NCBI RefSeq assembly: GCF_002742635.1
Contig: NZ_PEGF01000002.1
Location: 1,364,001 to 1,428,000 of the forward strand
Direction of reading: 5' to 3'
DNA: 64,000 nucleotides
Source: Caulobacter sp. X
Lineage (GTDB): Bacteria > Pseudomonadota > Alphaproteobacteria > Caulobacterales > Caulobacteraceae
Shown: positions 38,316-46,639 of the stretch, in pieces
Numbering within the stretch: the first letter of the stretch is position 1
Layout of the letters: the number at the start of each line of letters is the position of its first letter
Position numbers and translations under genes: made by a program
Notes under the pieces: generated by a model
Database searches by the model: none
What the model saw: only the letters and a program-made list of their open reading frames with translations
What the model was told of the DNA's origin: nothing

Positions 38316-38723
38316 TTAGTTCGGAACTTTAAGAGCGATGCCGGCGTCGCGGCATTTGCTCGTAATCCTGCTCGCCTGAGCGGTCTCACTTTCCAGAGGG
38401 GCGCCGCGATACCGCGGAACTAGGAGGACCAAGTCGACGGTTGCGAAAAGGCCGGCTTCCGGAAGCGGCTTCGCGTAATTGATGATAAAGGGGACGTGTT
38501 TGCGGGACCCAATTTTGGCATGCCCGCAAATGGCTTTCCTGTCCGCCGACAGGATCGCGTCCTCTATTCGCGTTGGCTTTCGGCTCCTGTCTTCGCGTTG
38601 GACCAGATCGAGCGCCTGCGCGCGCACGTAGGAATCTTGCTGGCTCTCTCTGCTGCAGCCCGACAACCCTACGATCGCGAGCGCTGAGCCAAGGGCAGCC
38701 GCGAACCTGTCCAAACGCGCCAT
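38316..38723 (-). CDS. Small predicted lipoprotein (135 aa)
   Basis: A 135-residue protein with a lipoprotein signal: hydrophobic residues 8-20 and Leu-Ser-Gly-Cys with Cys23, then a basic/acidic folded domain of about 110 residues with two further Cys. It lies 70 bp upstream of the PLA2-like gene on the same strand. Gly-Cys-Ser-Arg after the lipobox does not carry Asp at +2, so outer-membrane sorting is likely. No family recognised. Its position beside a possible lipase suggests a partner or immunity protein, which is speculation. Confidence 0.7.
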   Translation of the reverse strand: MARLDRFAAALGSALAIVGLSGCSRESQQDSYVRAQALDLVQREDRSRKPTRIEDAILSADRKAICGHAKIGSRKHVPFIINYAKPLPEAGLFATVDLVLLVPRYRGAPLESETAQASRITSKCRDAGIALKVPN

Positions 38724-39004
38724 GCAATCCTCATGAGTTGGGCGAGCCGCATCCTAGCGCGACTATAGGTCGAGCCAAGACCCCGTTTGAGTGCATGTGG
38801 CAGGGGTGAGGTGGATGCTGGGGGGCAACTACCTTGGACACCTAGGTCCGCCTCCTACCCATGACCGACGCGGTGTGGGGCTGCTTTGCACTAACGAAAC
38901 GGCGAGTTCTTCGCGTCGAAATGAGGGATAGGTGTTGGCCTGTCGCTTGAGACTCCGGTGTCGATGTTACACCAGCTGGACAGCGTCTTTCCCGTGGCCG
39001 CGTC

Positions 39005-39373
39005 TTAGATCAAATTCACGACCTGACAGCCCCCATGGAAGTATTCTGGAAACTGATCTCGCTCGCGCACAAGGTGGACTCCCGCAGGCGCGGACGTCCA
39101 AACACTAGGGGTCCGCACGAACACCGCAACCCATACTCTTCGGGGCGAGTCTAGCTCGGGCGGTTCGCCAGAGGTGGTGAATGGAAGCTCATCACGGTCG
39201 CGGACTGTCATCAGCATGTAGTGCCGAACGAAGTCCGTCTTCCTTAGGCCAGCGGCGGGCAGGATCGCTTGTGCATCGACCTGTGCGACAGGAGGGGCCG
39301 GAGCAGAACACGCCGCGAGGTTCAGACTTGCGTAGGCGCCCACGGCGGCGACTTGAAGACGGATCGAGCGCAT
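39005..39373 (-). CDS. Small predicted lipoprotein (122 aa)
   Basis: The start at 39373 gives a lipoprotein signal: Arg-x-x-Arg, a hydrophobic stretch and Leu-Ala-Ala-Cys with Cys22, followed by a Pro-rich segment and a domain with Phe-Val-Arg-His-Tyr-Met-Leu-Met-Thr-Val-Arg. An earlier in-frame start at 39430 would bury the signal and is disfavoured, though no strong ribosome-binding site is seen at either. It is the upstream-most of the three genes in the lower-GC patch. The 281-bp gap to the next gene (38724-39004) holds no gene or hairpin that I can support. Confidence 0.55.
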   Translation of the reverse strand: MRSIRLQVAAVGAYASLNLAACSAPAPPVAQVDAQAILPAAGLRKTDFVRHYMLMTVRDRDELPFTTSGEPPELDSPRRVWVAVFVRTPSVWTSAPAGVHLVRERDQFPEYFHGGCQVVNLI

Positions 39374-39454
39374 ACTGCCGACAATGCGGCAGTCGACGCC
39401 CGGCATCCACCCATCTCGGACGATCGTCATGTCTGCTCAAGGCGCTGGACCGCC

Positions 39455-39883
39455 CTAGCCGCCAAACGGCGTGATGATCTGCTGGGCGCTGGCGCGGGCG
39501 ATCAGTTCGTCGTCGGGTCGGAAGAAGTCGGCCTCGACGTGGATGATCGACTTGGTCTTGGCCACGACGCGGCCTTCCAGGCGTAGCGGCTCGGCCTTGC
39601 CGACGCGGATGAAGTCGATTTTCAGGTTGCTGGTGCGGAAGGCCGCGTCGGCGGGAGCGGCGGTCATGGCCGCGAAGGCCAGGATCTGGTCGGCGAGGGC
39701 GGCGAGATAGCCGCCGAACAGCGAGCCGTCGACATTGAGCAGTTCCGGCGAGGGCCGCCAGGTCTTCCGGGCCCAGCCCGGCCCCCAGGCGTCCAGAGCG
39801 CCCAGCTTCAGGGTCTGCACGACGGGCGGGAGGATTGCATCACCGGAGGCGAGCTGATCCAGCCGATCCGTCGCCCAGGTCAA
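39455..39883 (-). CDS. PaaI/hotdog-fold thioesterase family protein
   Basis: A 142-residue hotdog-fold protein. The segment [18 protein letters not shown], followed by Lys-Ile-Asp-Phe-Ile-Arg, is characteristic of the PaaI-type thioesterases. It may hydrolyse an acyl-CoA. Its TTG start overlaps the thyA stop by four bases (TTGA), so it is translationally coupled to thymidylate synthase, an odd functional pairing. Confidence 0.85.
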   Translation of the reverse strand: MTWATDRLDQLASGDAILPPVVQTLKLGALDAWGPGWARKTWRPSPELLNVDGSLFGGYLAALADQILAFAAMTAAPADAAFRTSNLKIDFIRVGKAEPLRLEGRVVAKTKSIIHVEADFFRPDDELIARASAQQIITPFGG

Positions 39884-40794
39884 ACAGAAACCTCGGCCTT
39901 GATGTGCGGGTGGGCCTGGTAGCCTTCCAGCGTGAAGTCCTCGTACTCAAAGCCGAACAGGTCACGCTTGTCGGCGATCGTCATGGTCGGGAAGGGATAA
40001 GGCTCGCGGGTCAGCTGCTCGCGGGCCTGGTCGAGGTGGTTCAGGTAGAGGTGCGCGTCGCCGAAGGTGTGGACGAACTCGCCCGGCTCCAGGCCGACGA
40101 CCTTGGCGACCATCAGGGTCAGCAGGGCGTAGGACGCGATGTTGAACGGCACGCCCAGGAACACGTCGGCGCTGCGCTGGTAGAGCTGACAGGACAGCTT
40201 TCCATCGGCCACGAAGAACTGGAACAGGCAGTGGCAGGGCGGCAGGGCCATGTCGTCGACATCGGCCGGGTTCCAGGCCGAGACGATGTGGCGGCGGCTG
40301 CTGGGATTGGTCTTCAGGTTCTCGACCAGGTTGCTGATCTGGTCGATCACGCGGCCGTCGGGGGTGGCCCACGAGCGCCACTGCTTGCCATAGACCGGGC
40401 CAAGGTCGCCGTTCTCGTCGGCCCACTCGTCCCAGATGCGCACGCCGTTGTCCTTGAGATAGGCGATGTTGGTGTCGCCCTTCAGGAACCACAGCAGCTC
40501 GATGATGATCGAGCGCAGGTGCAGCTTCTTGGTGGTCAGGACCGGGAAGCCCTTGGAAAGATCAAAGCGGATCTGCCGGCCGAAGACGCCCAGCGTGCCC
40601 GTGCCCGTGCGGTCGCCGCGCTGGACGCCGTGGTCGAGGATGTCGCGCAGGAGGTCGAGATATTGCCATTCGGGGTGGTCGTGGGCGACACCAGCGAGCG
40701 GGGTATGAATGTTCAAGGGAGCACCGATCGAGTTGACTTGATCGGTCTGAGGCATCTGGCGCGATGCCGCGATATTGAACTCGCTATCGTACAC
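39880..40794 (-). CDS. thyA: Thymidylate synthase ThyA
   Basis: A 304-residue folate-dependent thymidylate synthase converting dUMP and methylene-THF to dTMP and DHF. Conserved elements are Arg-Thr-Gly-Thr in the dUMP-binding loop, Trp-Phe-Leu-Lys-Gly-Asp-Thr-Asn, the nucleophile in Pro-Pro-Cys-His-Cys-Leu-Phe-Gln, and Gly-Asp-Ala-His-Leu-Tyr-x-Asn-His. About 35 residues precede the usual N-terminus; GTG 40794 (GAGG four bases upstream) or ATG 40755 could be the true start. Upstream DNA carries DnaA-, CtrA- and CcrM-type sequences. Its product DHF is recycled by FolA, encoded 4.3 kb away. Confidence 0.95.
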   Translation of the reverse strand: MYDSEFNIAASRQMPQTDQVNSIGAPLNIHTPLAGVAHDHPEWQYLDLLRDILDHGVQRGDRTGTGTLGVFGRQIRFDLSKGFPVLTTKKLHLRSIIIELLWFLKGDTNIAYLKDNGVRIWDEWADENGDLGPVYGKQWRSWATPDGRVIDQISNLVENLKTNPSSRRHIVSAWNPADVDDMALPPCHCLFQFFVADGKLSCQLYQRSADVFLGVPFNIASYALLTLMVAKVVGLEPGEFVHTFGDAHLYLNHLDQAREQLTREPYPFPTMTIADKRDLFGFEYEDFTLEGYQAHPHIKAEVSV

Positions 40795-40809
40795 GGGACC
40801 TCACAGTAC

Positions 40810-40882
40810 GAGTCGCACTTATCCACAACGCTTGTGGGCGCAGTTGGTTAACCACAGCTTACGCACAAAGTTCTGTGGATAG
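40810..40882. promoter_or_regulatory. Cluster of DnaA-box-, CtrA- and CcrM-type sequences upstream of thyA
   Basis: TTATCCACA at 40819-40827 is a perfect DnaA box. TTAACCACA (40848-40856) and, on the other strand, CTATCCACA (40874-40882) are one-mismatch boxes. TTAA-N7-TTAC at 40848-40862 fits the CtrA consensus but for one base and overlaps the second box. GAGTC at 40810-40814 is a CcrM methylation site; a second one lies at 40974-40978. Together they suggest cell-cycle control of thyA. Confidence 0.55.
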
Positions 40883-40997
40883 TCGTTGCGGCGGCTTTTC
40901 TGCCTCAGGAATGCTTAGCTGAAAGCAATAACGACGGATGTTCGCTTAGCGTCGTTAACCGTAAGGGGAGGCTGAGTCGGCTCGAGGTGCAAACTAG

Positions 40998-41026
40998 TGG
41001 TCTCCTCAGGATCGTTGAGGAGACCA
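40998..41026 (-). terminator. Perfect 11-bp hairpin after the CsgG-like gene
   Basis: TGGTCTCCTCA/TGAGGAGACCA with a 7-base loop, 13 bp past the stop of the CsgG-like gene. The minus strand continues CTAGTTTG, a weak U-tract. Confidence 0.65.
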
Positions 41027-41038
41027 CCTCACAAATTG

Positions 41039-41989
41039 CTACTTGCTCGGCGCGAGACCCGTGTTCAGCACCCAGCCGACATTGTCGTTCTCGTCGGCCA
41101 CTTCCCACCACAGCTCCTGCTGCTTGCCGGTCGGATAGACGATGGCGCCGGCCGGCAGGGTGCGGATCAGCTTGCCGCCGGCGACCGGGGTCGCGCGCAT
41201 GGCGACGGGGCGCTGGGCGGTGAAGGTCTTGGCGGGAGCGGTCGCGGCGGCCGGACCAGCTTCCGACAGCAGGCCGAGGTCGCCGATCATCTTCGAATAG
41301 GCGTTGATGAACGACAGGGTGACGATGCGGCCGATGTCGGTGTCCTCATAGCCGCCGCCCACCGCGCCGGCGAAGCCCAGCCCGCCGCCCGCGCCCCAGC
41401 CGATATCGTTCTTCACCGCATAGCCTTCCGACACCGACATGGTCTCGGTGGTGCGGACATTGGTCAGCGACAGGACGGTGTTGGCTTCCAGCTTCTTGGT
41501 CTTGATGCCGCCGACCAGGCCGCCGACGCGACCGCCGATCAGGCCGCCGATGGCGCCGGCCACGGCCGTTCCGCCGACATTGCTGTTGCTGCCTTGGACC
41601 TCGGCGACCAGCACGTAGTCGGCCGCCTTCACCTGGCCCTGGCCGACGTTCGAGCCGCGCTGCAGGCCGAGGTTGCCGCCGATGGCGCGCTCCTTCTCGG
41701 CCGCGCTGAGACCCGCGCCCCGATCGACCAGGTTGAAGCAGCCCGAGCGCTGGACGATGGCGCGCAGCACCTTCTGCGGCGAAGCGAGGTTGTACTGGGT
41801 CCAGCCGCTGGAGTCGTCGCCGTCGACGATCGACAGCGTGCCCAGCTTGCGCGTGCAGCGCGGGACTTCGCCGGAAGCCTGGGTCTGCATCTGCTGGCCC
41901 TTGCTGGCCTTGGCTTGAGCAAAGCCGGTGGCCGGCGTGAGGGCGGAAAGCGTCAGGCCGACGATCAGCGCGCTGCGGAAGGCTTTCAT
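41039..41989 (-). CDS. CsgG family protein with C-terminal SH3-like domain
   Basis: A 316-residue exported protein. Residues 1-25 are a signal peptide (Ala-Thr-Gly-Phe-Ala-Gln). Residues 35-225 match the CsgG/HolB fold of the curli secretion channel family, including a Gly-rich stretch (Gly-Gly-Leu-Ile-Gly-Gly-Arg-Val-Gly-Gly-Leu-Val-Gly-Gly) that could form a hairpin in the membrane. Residues 250-316 look like a bacterial SH3 domain that may bind peptidoglycan. There is no lipobox Cys, unlike E. coli CsgG, and no curli genes nearby, so a curli role is doubtful. The start at 41989 is chosen for the signal peptide. Confidence 0.82.
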   Translation of the reverse strand: MKAFRSALIVGLTLSALTPATGFAQAKASKGQQMQTQASGEVPRCTRKLGTLSIVDGDDSSGWTQYNLASPQKVLRAIVQRSGCFNLVDRGAGLSAAEKERAIGGNLGLQRGSNVGQGQVKAADYVLVAEVQGSNSNVGGTAVAGAIGGLIGGRVGGLVGGIKTKKLEANTVLSLTNVRTTETMSVSEGYAVKNDIGWGAGGGLGFAGAVGGGYEDTDIGRIVTLSFINAYSKMIGDLGLLSEAGPAAATAPAKTFTAQRPVAMRATPVAGGKLIRTLPAGAIVYPTGKQQELWWEVADENDNVGWVLNTGLAPSK

Positions 41990-42064
41990 ATCTTGGCATT
42001 CCCCGAACAAGTGTGCGGGCGCACTCGTACAGGTGAATTTTTACAAAGCAAAGTTACGGCGCCG

Positions 42065-42625
42065 TTAGCCAGCGAAGCCGCCTTCATCCAGGAACTCTTG
42101 TTCGGCCGCCGTGGTCTCGCGGCCCAGGCCCCCGTTCCGGTGCGGGAAGCGGCCGAACCTGGCGATGATGTCGCGGTGCGCGAGCGCCCATTTCATCGAC
42201 TCCTCGTCGCCGGTGTCGGCCTGCAGGCCGGCGAACAGCTGGACGCTGAACTCCTGGTCGACCAGCGACTCCGAGTGCTCGAACGGCAGGTAGAAGAAGG
42301 GGCGCAGCGTGGGCTCGATGCTGGGGTCGTGGTCGTGGCCGGCGGCGATGGCGGCGCGGGCGAACATGCGGGCCAGCGGATCGGTCGCGAAGGCGTGCGG
42401 CGTGTTGCGGAACATGTTGCGCGGAAACTGGTCCAGCAGGATCAGCAGGGCCAGCGCGCCCTCGGCCGTTTCCGCCCAGGCGTCATATCGGCGCATCGAG
42501 GCGCGGTAGTGGGTCTGCTCGAACTTCAGCGCGATGGCGGAGTCGAACGCCGCGTCCTTGGCGAACCACTTGGTCGGGCCGGCCTGGCGCCAGAAGGCGA
42601 CGATGTCATTGGGATGCGCGGCCAT
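42065..42625 (-). CDS. DUF924 family protein
   Basis: A 186-residue all-helical cytoplasmic protein of the DUF924 (TPR-like) family, recognised by Val-Ala-Phe-Trp near the N-terminus, Leu-Leu-Asp-Gln-Phe-Pro-Arg-Asn-Met-Phe-Arg in the middle and Phe-Tyr-Leu-Pro-Phe-Glu-His-Ser-Glu. Function of the family is unknown. GGTGGAG seven bases before the ATG at 42625 sets the start. It is divergent from the RcnB-like gene. Confidence 0.88.
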   Translation of the reverse strand: MAAHPNDIVAFWRQAGPTKWFAKDAAFDSAIALKFEQTHYRASMRRYDAWAETAEGALALLILLDQFPRNMFRNTPHAFATDPLARMFARAAIAAGHDHDPSIEPTLRPFFYLPFEHSESLVDQEFSVQLFAGLQADTGDEESMKWALAHRDIIARFGRFPHRNGGLGRETTAAEQEFLDEGGFAG

Positions 42626-42728
42626 CGTGTCTCCACCGTCCATGTTCAAGCTCGGTTCATCCGGCGAGTCCGAGACTGCTATCAAGGGACAAGCCCGGGT
42701 CTGCCATCAAGGCCCTTCGGAGCAAGAT

Positions 42729-43514
42729 ATGAAACGTGTGATCACGACCGCCCTGGCGCTTTCGTTGCTGGCGGGCGCGGCTCAGGCCGGCGCGGCGGGG
42801 GCGGTGGTCGCTCAGCAGCAGCAACAGCAGCGCGAACAGCAGCAGCGGGACGGCGGTCCGCGCCCGGATCGCGGTGGCGATCGAGGCGAGCGGGGCGGTG
42901 ATCGCGGCGGTCCTCGCCAGCCCGACGGGGGCTGGAACCGGGGCGATCGCCCGCAGCCGCCGCAGGGCCAGCCTCAACCCGCGCGTCCGGACGGCGACCG
43001 CGATCGCGGCGGCGACGACCGCCGGGGCGGCGGGGACCGCAACGACAACAACCGTCCTGGCTGGCAGGATCGTGACCGCGACCGTGATCGCGACCGCGAC
43101 CGCGACCGCAACGACTATCGTTGGAACGACAACCGCGACCGGGATCGCAACGACTATCGCTGGAACGACAATCGTAGCTGGGAATGGAACGACCGGGGCC
43201 ACGACCGCTACCGGGACCGCGATCGCGGGCGGCCGCGCTATGACCGCTATAGCTATCGTCCCTTCTATTCGGCGCCGCAGCGCTATCGCGCGCCCGTCTA
43301 TCGCTATCCGCGCGGCTGGTATGTGCGGAGCTGGTCGTTCGGCGACTATCTGCCGGGCGGCTGGTACGGAAGCTCTTACTATCTCGACGCCTGGCGGTAC
43401 GGCCTGCCCCAGCCGCCGATCGGTTGCGAGTGGGTGCGGGTCGGCGACGACGCCATCCTCGTCGACATCTGGAGCGGCCAGGTGCTCAGCGTCTGGCGCG
43501 ATCTCTTCTGGTGA
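42729..43514 (+). CDS. RcnB-like exported protein with Arg-Asp repeat region
   Basis: A 261-residue protein. Residues 1-21 are a signal peptide; residues 30-170 are a low-complexity, Gln-, Gly- then Asp/Arg-rich region (Asp-Arg-Asp-Arg dipeptide runs and repeated Asn-Asp-Tyr-x-Trp-Asn-Asp-Asn units); residues 180-261 match the RcnB family (Asp-Tyr-Leu-Pro-x-Gly-Trp-Tyr, Pro-Pro-Ile-Gly-Cys-Glu-Trp-Val-Arg-Val-Gly-Asp-Asp-Ala). RcnB of E. coli is a periplasmic Ni/Co homeostasis factor; here metal binding by the acidic repeats is plausible but unproven. The repetitive DNA may vary in length between strains. Confidence 0.82.
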   Translation: MKRVITTALALSLLAGAAQAGAAGAVVAQQQQQQREQQQRDGGPRPDRGGDRGERGGDRGGPRQPDGGWNRGDRPQPPQGQPQPARPDGDRDRGGDDRRGGGDRNDNNRPGWQDRDRDRDRDRDRDRNDYRWNDNRDRDRNDYRWNDNRSWEWNDRGHDRYRDRDRGRPRYDRYSYRPFYSAPQRYRAPVYRYPRGWYVRSWSFGDYLPGGWYGSSYYLDAWRYGLPQPPIGCEWVRVGDDAILVDIWSGQVLSVWRDLFW

Positions 43515-43522
43515 TCAAGGCG

Positions 43523-43552
43523 GGGCGGGGGAGCGATCCTCCGCCCTTTTTT
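43523..43552 (+). terminator. Rho-independent terminator after the RcnB-like gene
   Basis: GGGCGGGGGA-GCGA-TCCTCCGCCC with one G-U pair, then TTTTTT, nine bases past the stop codon. The remaining 200 bp up to ilvC hold a TCGCGAA-GGC-TTCGCGA hairpin (43619-43635) but no leader peptide that I can support. Confidence 0.9.
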
Positions 43553-43663
43553 CGCGCCGGCGGCGCGGGTTTTTTCACCCCGCCATGGCGAAGCCGCGAA
43601 CCTCCGCCTAAAACGGGGTCGCGAAGGCTTCGCGATTTCCGCGTTCTGTCGGCTCCGCCTTGA

Positions 43664-44773
<1,110 letters not shown>

Positions 44774-44875
44774 AGCGCGATAGCCGAAAGTGGTCGCCGG
44801 TTTCGGCGGCCATCGCGCGGCAAGCAAAAATGGCTTTCGAGCCTCTAGCTTCAGTACCCAAAGCTTATCCCACGA

Positions 44876-44911
44876 AGCCCTCGGCCCTCCCAGGCCGGGG
44901 GCTTTTCGTTT
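44876..44911 (+). terminator. Rho-independent terminator after ilvC
   Basis: AGCCCTCGGCC-CTCCCA-GGCCGGGGGCT followed by TTTCGTTT. An additional nested inverted repeat lies just after the ilvC stop (44775-44818: GCGCGAT...ATCGCGC around GCCGAAA...TTTCGGC). Confidence 0.85.
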
Positions 44912-44942
44912 GCGGCTTGCGCAACGACGTTCTCCGTGCATA

Positions 44943-44962
44943 ACTGAACCAAATGGTTCAGT
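44943..44962. promoter_or_regulatory. ACTGAACC-AAAT-GGTTCAGT operator overlapping the ArsR start codon
   Basis: An inverted repeat of two exact 8-bp arms (44943-44950 and 44955-44962) whose spacer includes the A of the ATG at 44953. Binding of the ArsR protein here would block its own transcription and translation start. No Shine-Dalgarno is present, so the transcript may be leaderless. Confidence 0.7.
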
Positions 44963-45312
44963 ATTTAGCCGCCCGCCTCGACGCCTCGTTCGCCGCCCTG
45001 TCCGACGCCACCCGGCGCGGGGTGCTGGAGGCGCTGAGCCGTGGCGAGGCGTCGATCACCGAGCTCGCCAACCACTTCCAGATGACCCTGACGGGCATGA
45101 AGAAGCACGTCGCGGTGCTGGAGGAGGCCGGGCTGGTGACGAGCCAGAAGATCGGCCGCGTCCGCACCTGCCGGCTCGCCGCGGGCGGGCTGGAGGAAGA
45201 GGCCGCCTGGATCGAGCGCTATCGCCAGCGCTGGGCGCTGCGGTTCGACGCGCTGGACGACGTTGTCGAGGAACTCAAGCAGAGGGAGGACCCGGATGTC
45301 CGGAAAGAATGA
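44953..45312 (+). CDS. ArsR/SmtB family transcriptional regulator
   Basis: A 119-residue winged-helix repressor. The recognition region is Ile-Thr-Glu-Leu-Ala-Asn-His-Phe-Gln-Met-Thr-Leu-Thr-Gly-Met-Lys-Lys-His, of the non-metal ArsR subgroup that usually pairs with an SRPBCC gene; no Cys metal site is present. It overlaps the next gene by 17 bases, a common two-gene unit. It probably represses itself by binding the palindrome over its start codon. The inducing ligand is unknown. Confidence 0.92.
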   Translation: MVQYLAARLDASFAALSDATRRGVLEALSRGEASITELANHFQMTLTGMKKHVAVLEEAGLVTSQKIGRVRTCRLAAGGLEEEAAWIERYRQRWALRFDALDDVVEELKQREDPDVRKE

Positions 45313-45772
45313 GACGGTCGTGACGCGCAAGTCGGACCGGGAGCTGGTCGTGACCCGCGTCTTCGACGGCCCTGTGCGCCTGGTGTTCGAGGCCTGGTCC
45401 AAGCCTGAGCTCTTCCAGCGCTGGTGGGTCCCCAAGGCGCTGGGCGTGCCGCTGCGCGCCTGCGAGATGGATGTCCGCACCGGTGGCGGCTATCGCCTGG
45501 AGTTCGGGCTGGACGCCGCCAACAGCATGGCCTTCTTCGGCAAGTACACCGACGTGACCCCGCCCTCGCGCATCGTCTGGACCAACGAGGAGGGCGGCGA
45601 GGTGTCGGTCACGACGGTCACCTTCGAGGCCCAGGGCGACAAGACGCTGCTGACGCTGAGCGAGCTCTATCCCAGCAAGGCGGCCTGCGACGAGGCGCTT
45701 CAAGGCTCGGCCCAGGGTTTCCAGGTGCAGTTCGAACAGCTGGACGAGCTGCTGGTCGAGCTGGTCGCCTGA
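45296..45772 (+). CDS. SRPBCC (AHSA1-like) domain protein
   Basis: A 158-residue START/AHSA1-fold protein with a hydrophobic cavity. It shows Thr-Arg-Val-Phe-Asp-Gly-Pro-Val-x-x-Val-Phe-Glu-Ala-Trp-Ser and Trp-Trp-Val-Pro, typical of the group. AGGGAGGA precedes the ATG at 45296. The gene overlaps the ArsR gene; such pairs are thought to bind a small hydrophobic ligand relevant to the regulator. Specific function unknown. Confidence 0.9.
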   Translation: MSGKNETVVTRKSDRELVVTRVFDGPVRLVFEAWSKPELFQRWWVPKALGVPLRACEMDVRTGGGYRLEFGLDAANSMAFFGKYTDVTPPSRIVWTNEEGGEVSVTTVTFEAQGDKTLLTLSELYPSKAACDEALQGSAQGFQVQFEQLDELLVELVA

Positions 45773-45776
45773 GCCG

Positions 45777-46586
45777 CTATTCCAGGACGAACACCGGTCC
45801 CCAGCCCAGCTGGTATCGGTGCTCGCCCGAGGACAGGTGCGGGCGTAGCTGCCAGGCGCCCGGCTGCAGCACGCTGGGCGGGCGGCCTTCGACATAGGTG
45901 ACGGTCAGCACCTCGCCGCCGGGCTCGGACACCGAGAACTGGCGGATCGGCGGGGCGGCGTTGGACAGCGCCCGGGCGATCTCGTCCGGGCCGCGCACCC
46001 GCAGCGGGGCGGGGGCCGCCAGGCGCGCTGCGACCTCGGCATAGGCGCCGACGGCGATGACGCGCGGACCCTGGCGCAGGGCGCCGTAGCCGACATGGGT
46101 GAAGCTGGGCGCGACCAGATTGGCCCGGTGGCCCGGGCTGTCGCGCCACTGGTTCATGATCTGGTCGGGACGCACCGCGCCGTCGGCGTTGCGGCGCATG
46201 GCGATGTTCTCGGCCGGCGCGCCGACCAGGTCGCGGGCCAAAAGGCCGACGCGGCCGGCGGGGGAGTAGCCCTCCCGCGTCAGGTGGTCGAAGCGTTCGG
46301 TCACGGCCATGTCGGCGGCGTGGGCGCGGGCGGCGGCGGCGAGGCCCGGATCCCAGGCCAGCGCCGCCGCGCCCTCGCGGCGGCGGATCAGATTGTTCAA
46401 GTCGAGCAGGGTCTGCTCGAAATCCTCGTCGAAGTCGCCGCCGGGCGGGTCGGCCAGCAGGCCGCGCAGACGGCGCTCATAGGCCAACCAGGGCTGGGCC
46501 GGGGCGGCGCGGGCGGCGCGGGCGAGGGACGCGGCGGCGACGGCGAGACCGCCGGCCAACAGGGTTCTTCGCGCGATGGACGTCAT
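45777..46586 (-). CDS. CAP (SCP/PR-1) domain protein, exported
   Basis: A 269-residue protein with an Arg-Arg-containing signal (Ala-Arg-Arg-Thr-Leu-Leu-Ala-Gly-Gly, possibly Tat) and a CAP domain at about residues 60-190. Family motifs include Leu-Asn-Asn-Leu-Ile-Arg, His-Ala-Ala-Asp-Met-Ala near residue 92, and Gln-x-Trp-x-Asp-Ser-Pro-Gly-His-Arg-Ala-Asn-Leu near residue 145. Bacterial CAP proteins act outside the cytoplasm, with unclear roles. The C-terminal 75 residues are an extra domain not recognised. It is convergent with the SRPBCC gene, four bases apart. Confidence 0.87.
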   Translation of the reverse strand: MTSIARRTLLAGGLAVAAASLARAARAAPAQPWLAYERRLRGLLADPPGGDFDEDFEQTLLDLNNLIRRREGAAALAWDPGLAAAARAHAADMAVTERFDHLTREGYSPAGRVGLLARDLVGAPAENIAMRRNADGAVRPDQIMNQWRDSPGHRANLVAPSFTHVGYGALRQGPRVIAVGAYAEVAARLAAPAPLRVRGPDEIARALSNAAPPIRQFSVSEPGGEVLTVTYVEGRPPSVLQPGAWQLRPHLSSGEHRYQLGWGPVFVLE

Positions 46587-46639
46587 CTAGCCTTCCGACA
46601 AACATTGACAGGGTGGCCTCGGGACCAGACGTAAGGCGC

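Noticed and set aside
40810..40882. A replication origin (cluster of DnaA boxes)
   Set aside because: Only three boxes, no AT-rich unwinding region, and the site fits the thyA promoter; gene context is not that of the Caulobacter origin.
41039..41989. A curli secretion locus
   Set aside because: Only a CsgG-fold protein is present, without a lipobox, and no csgA, csgB, csgE or csgF genes lie nearby.
43070..43180. CRISPR-like or tandem noncoding repeat
   Set aside because: The repeats have no unique spacers of regular length and lie in frame within the RcnB-like protein as Arg-Asp dipeptides.
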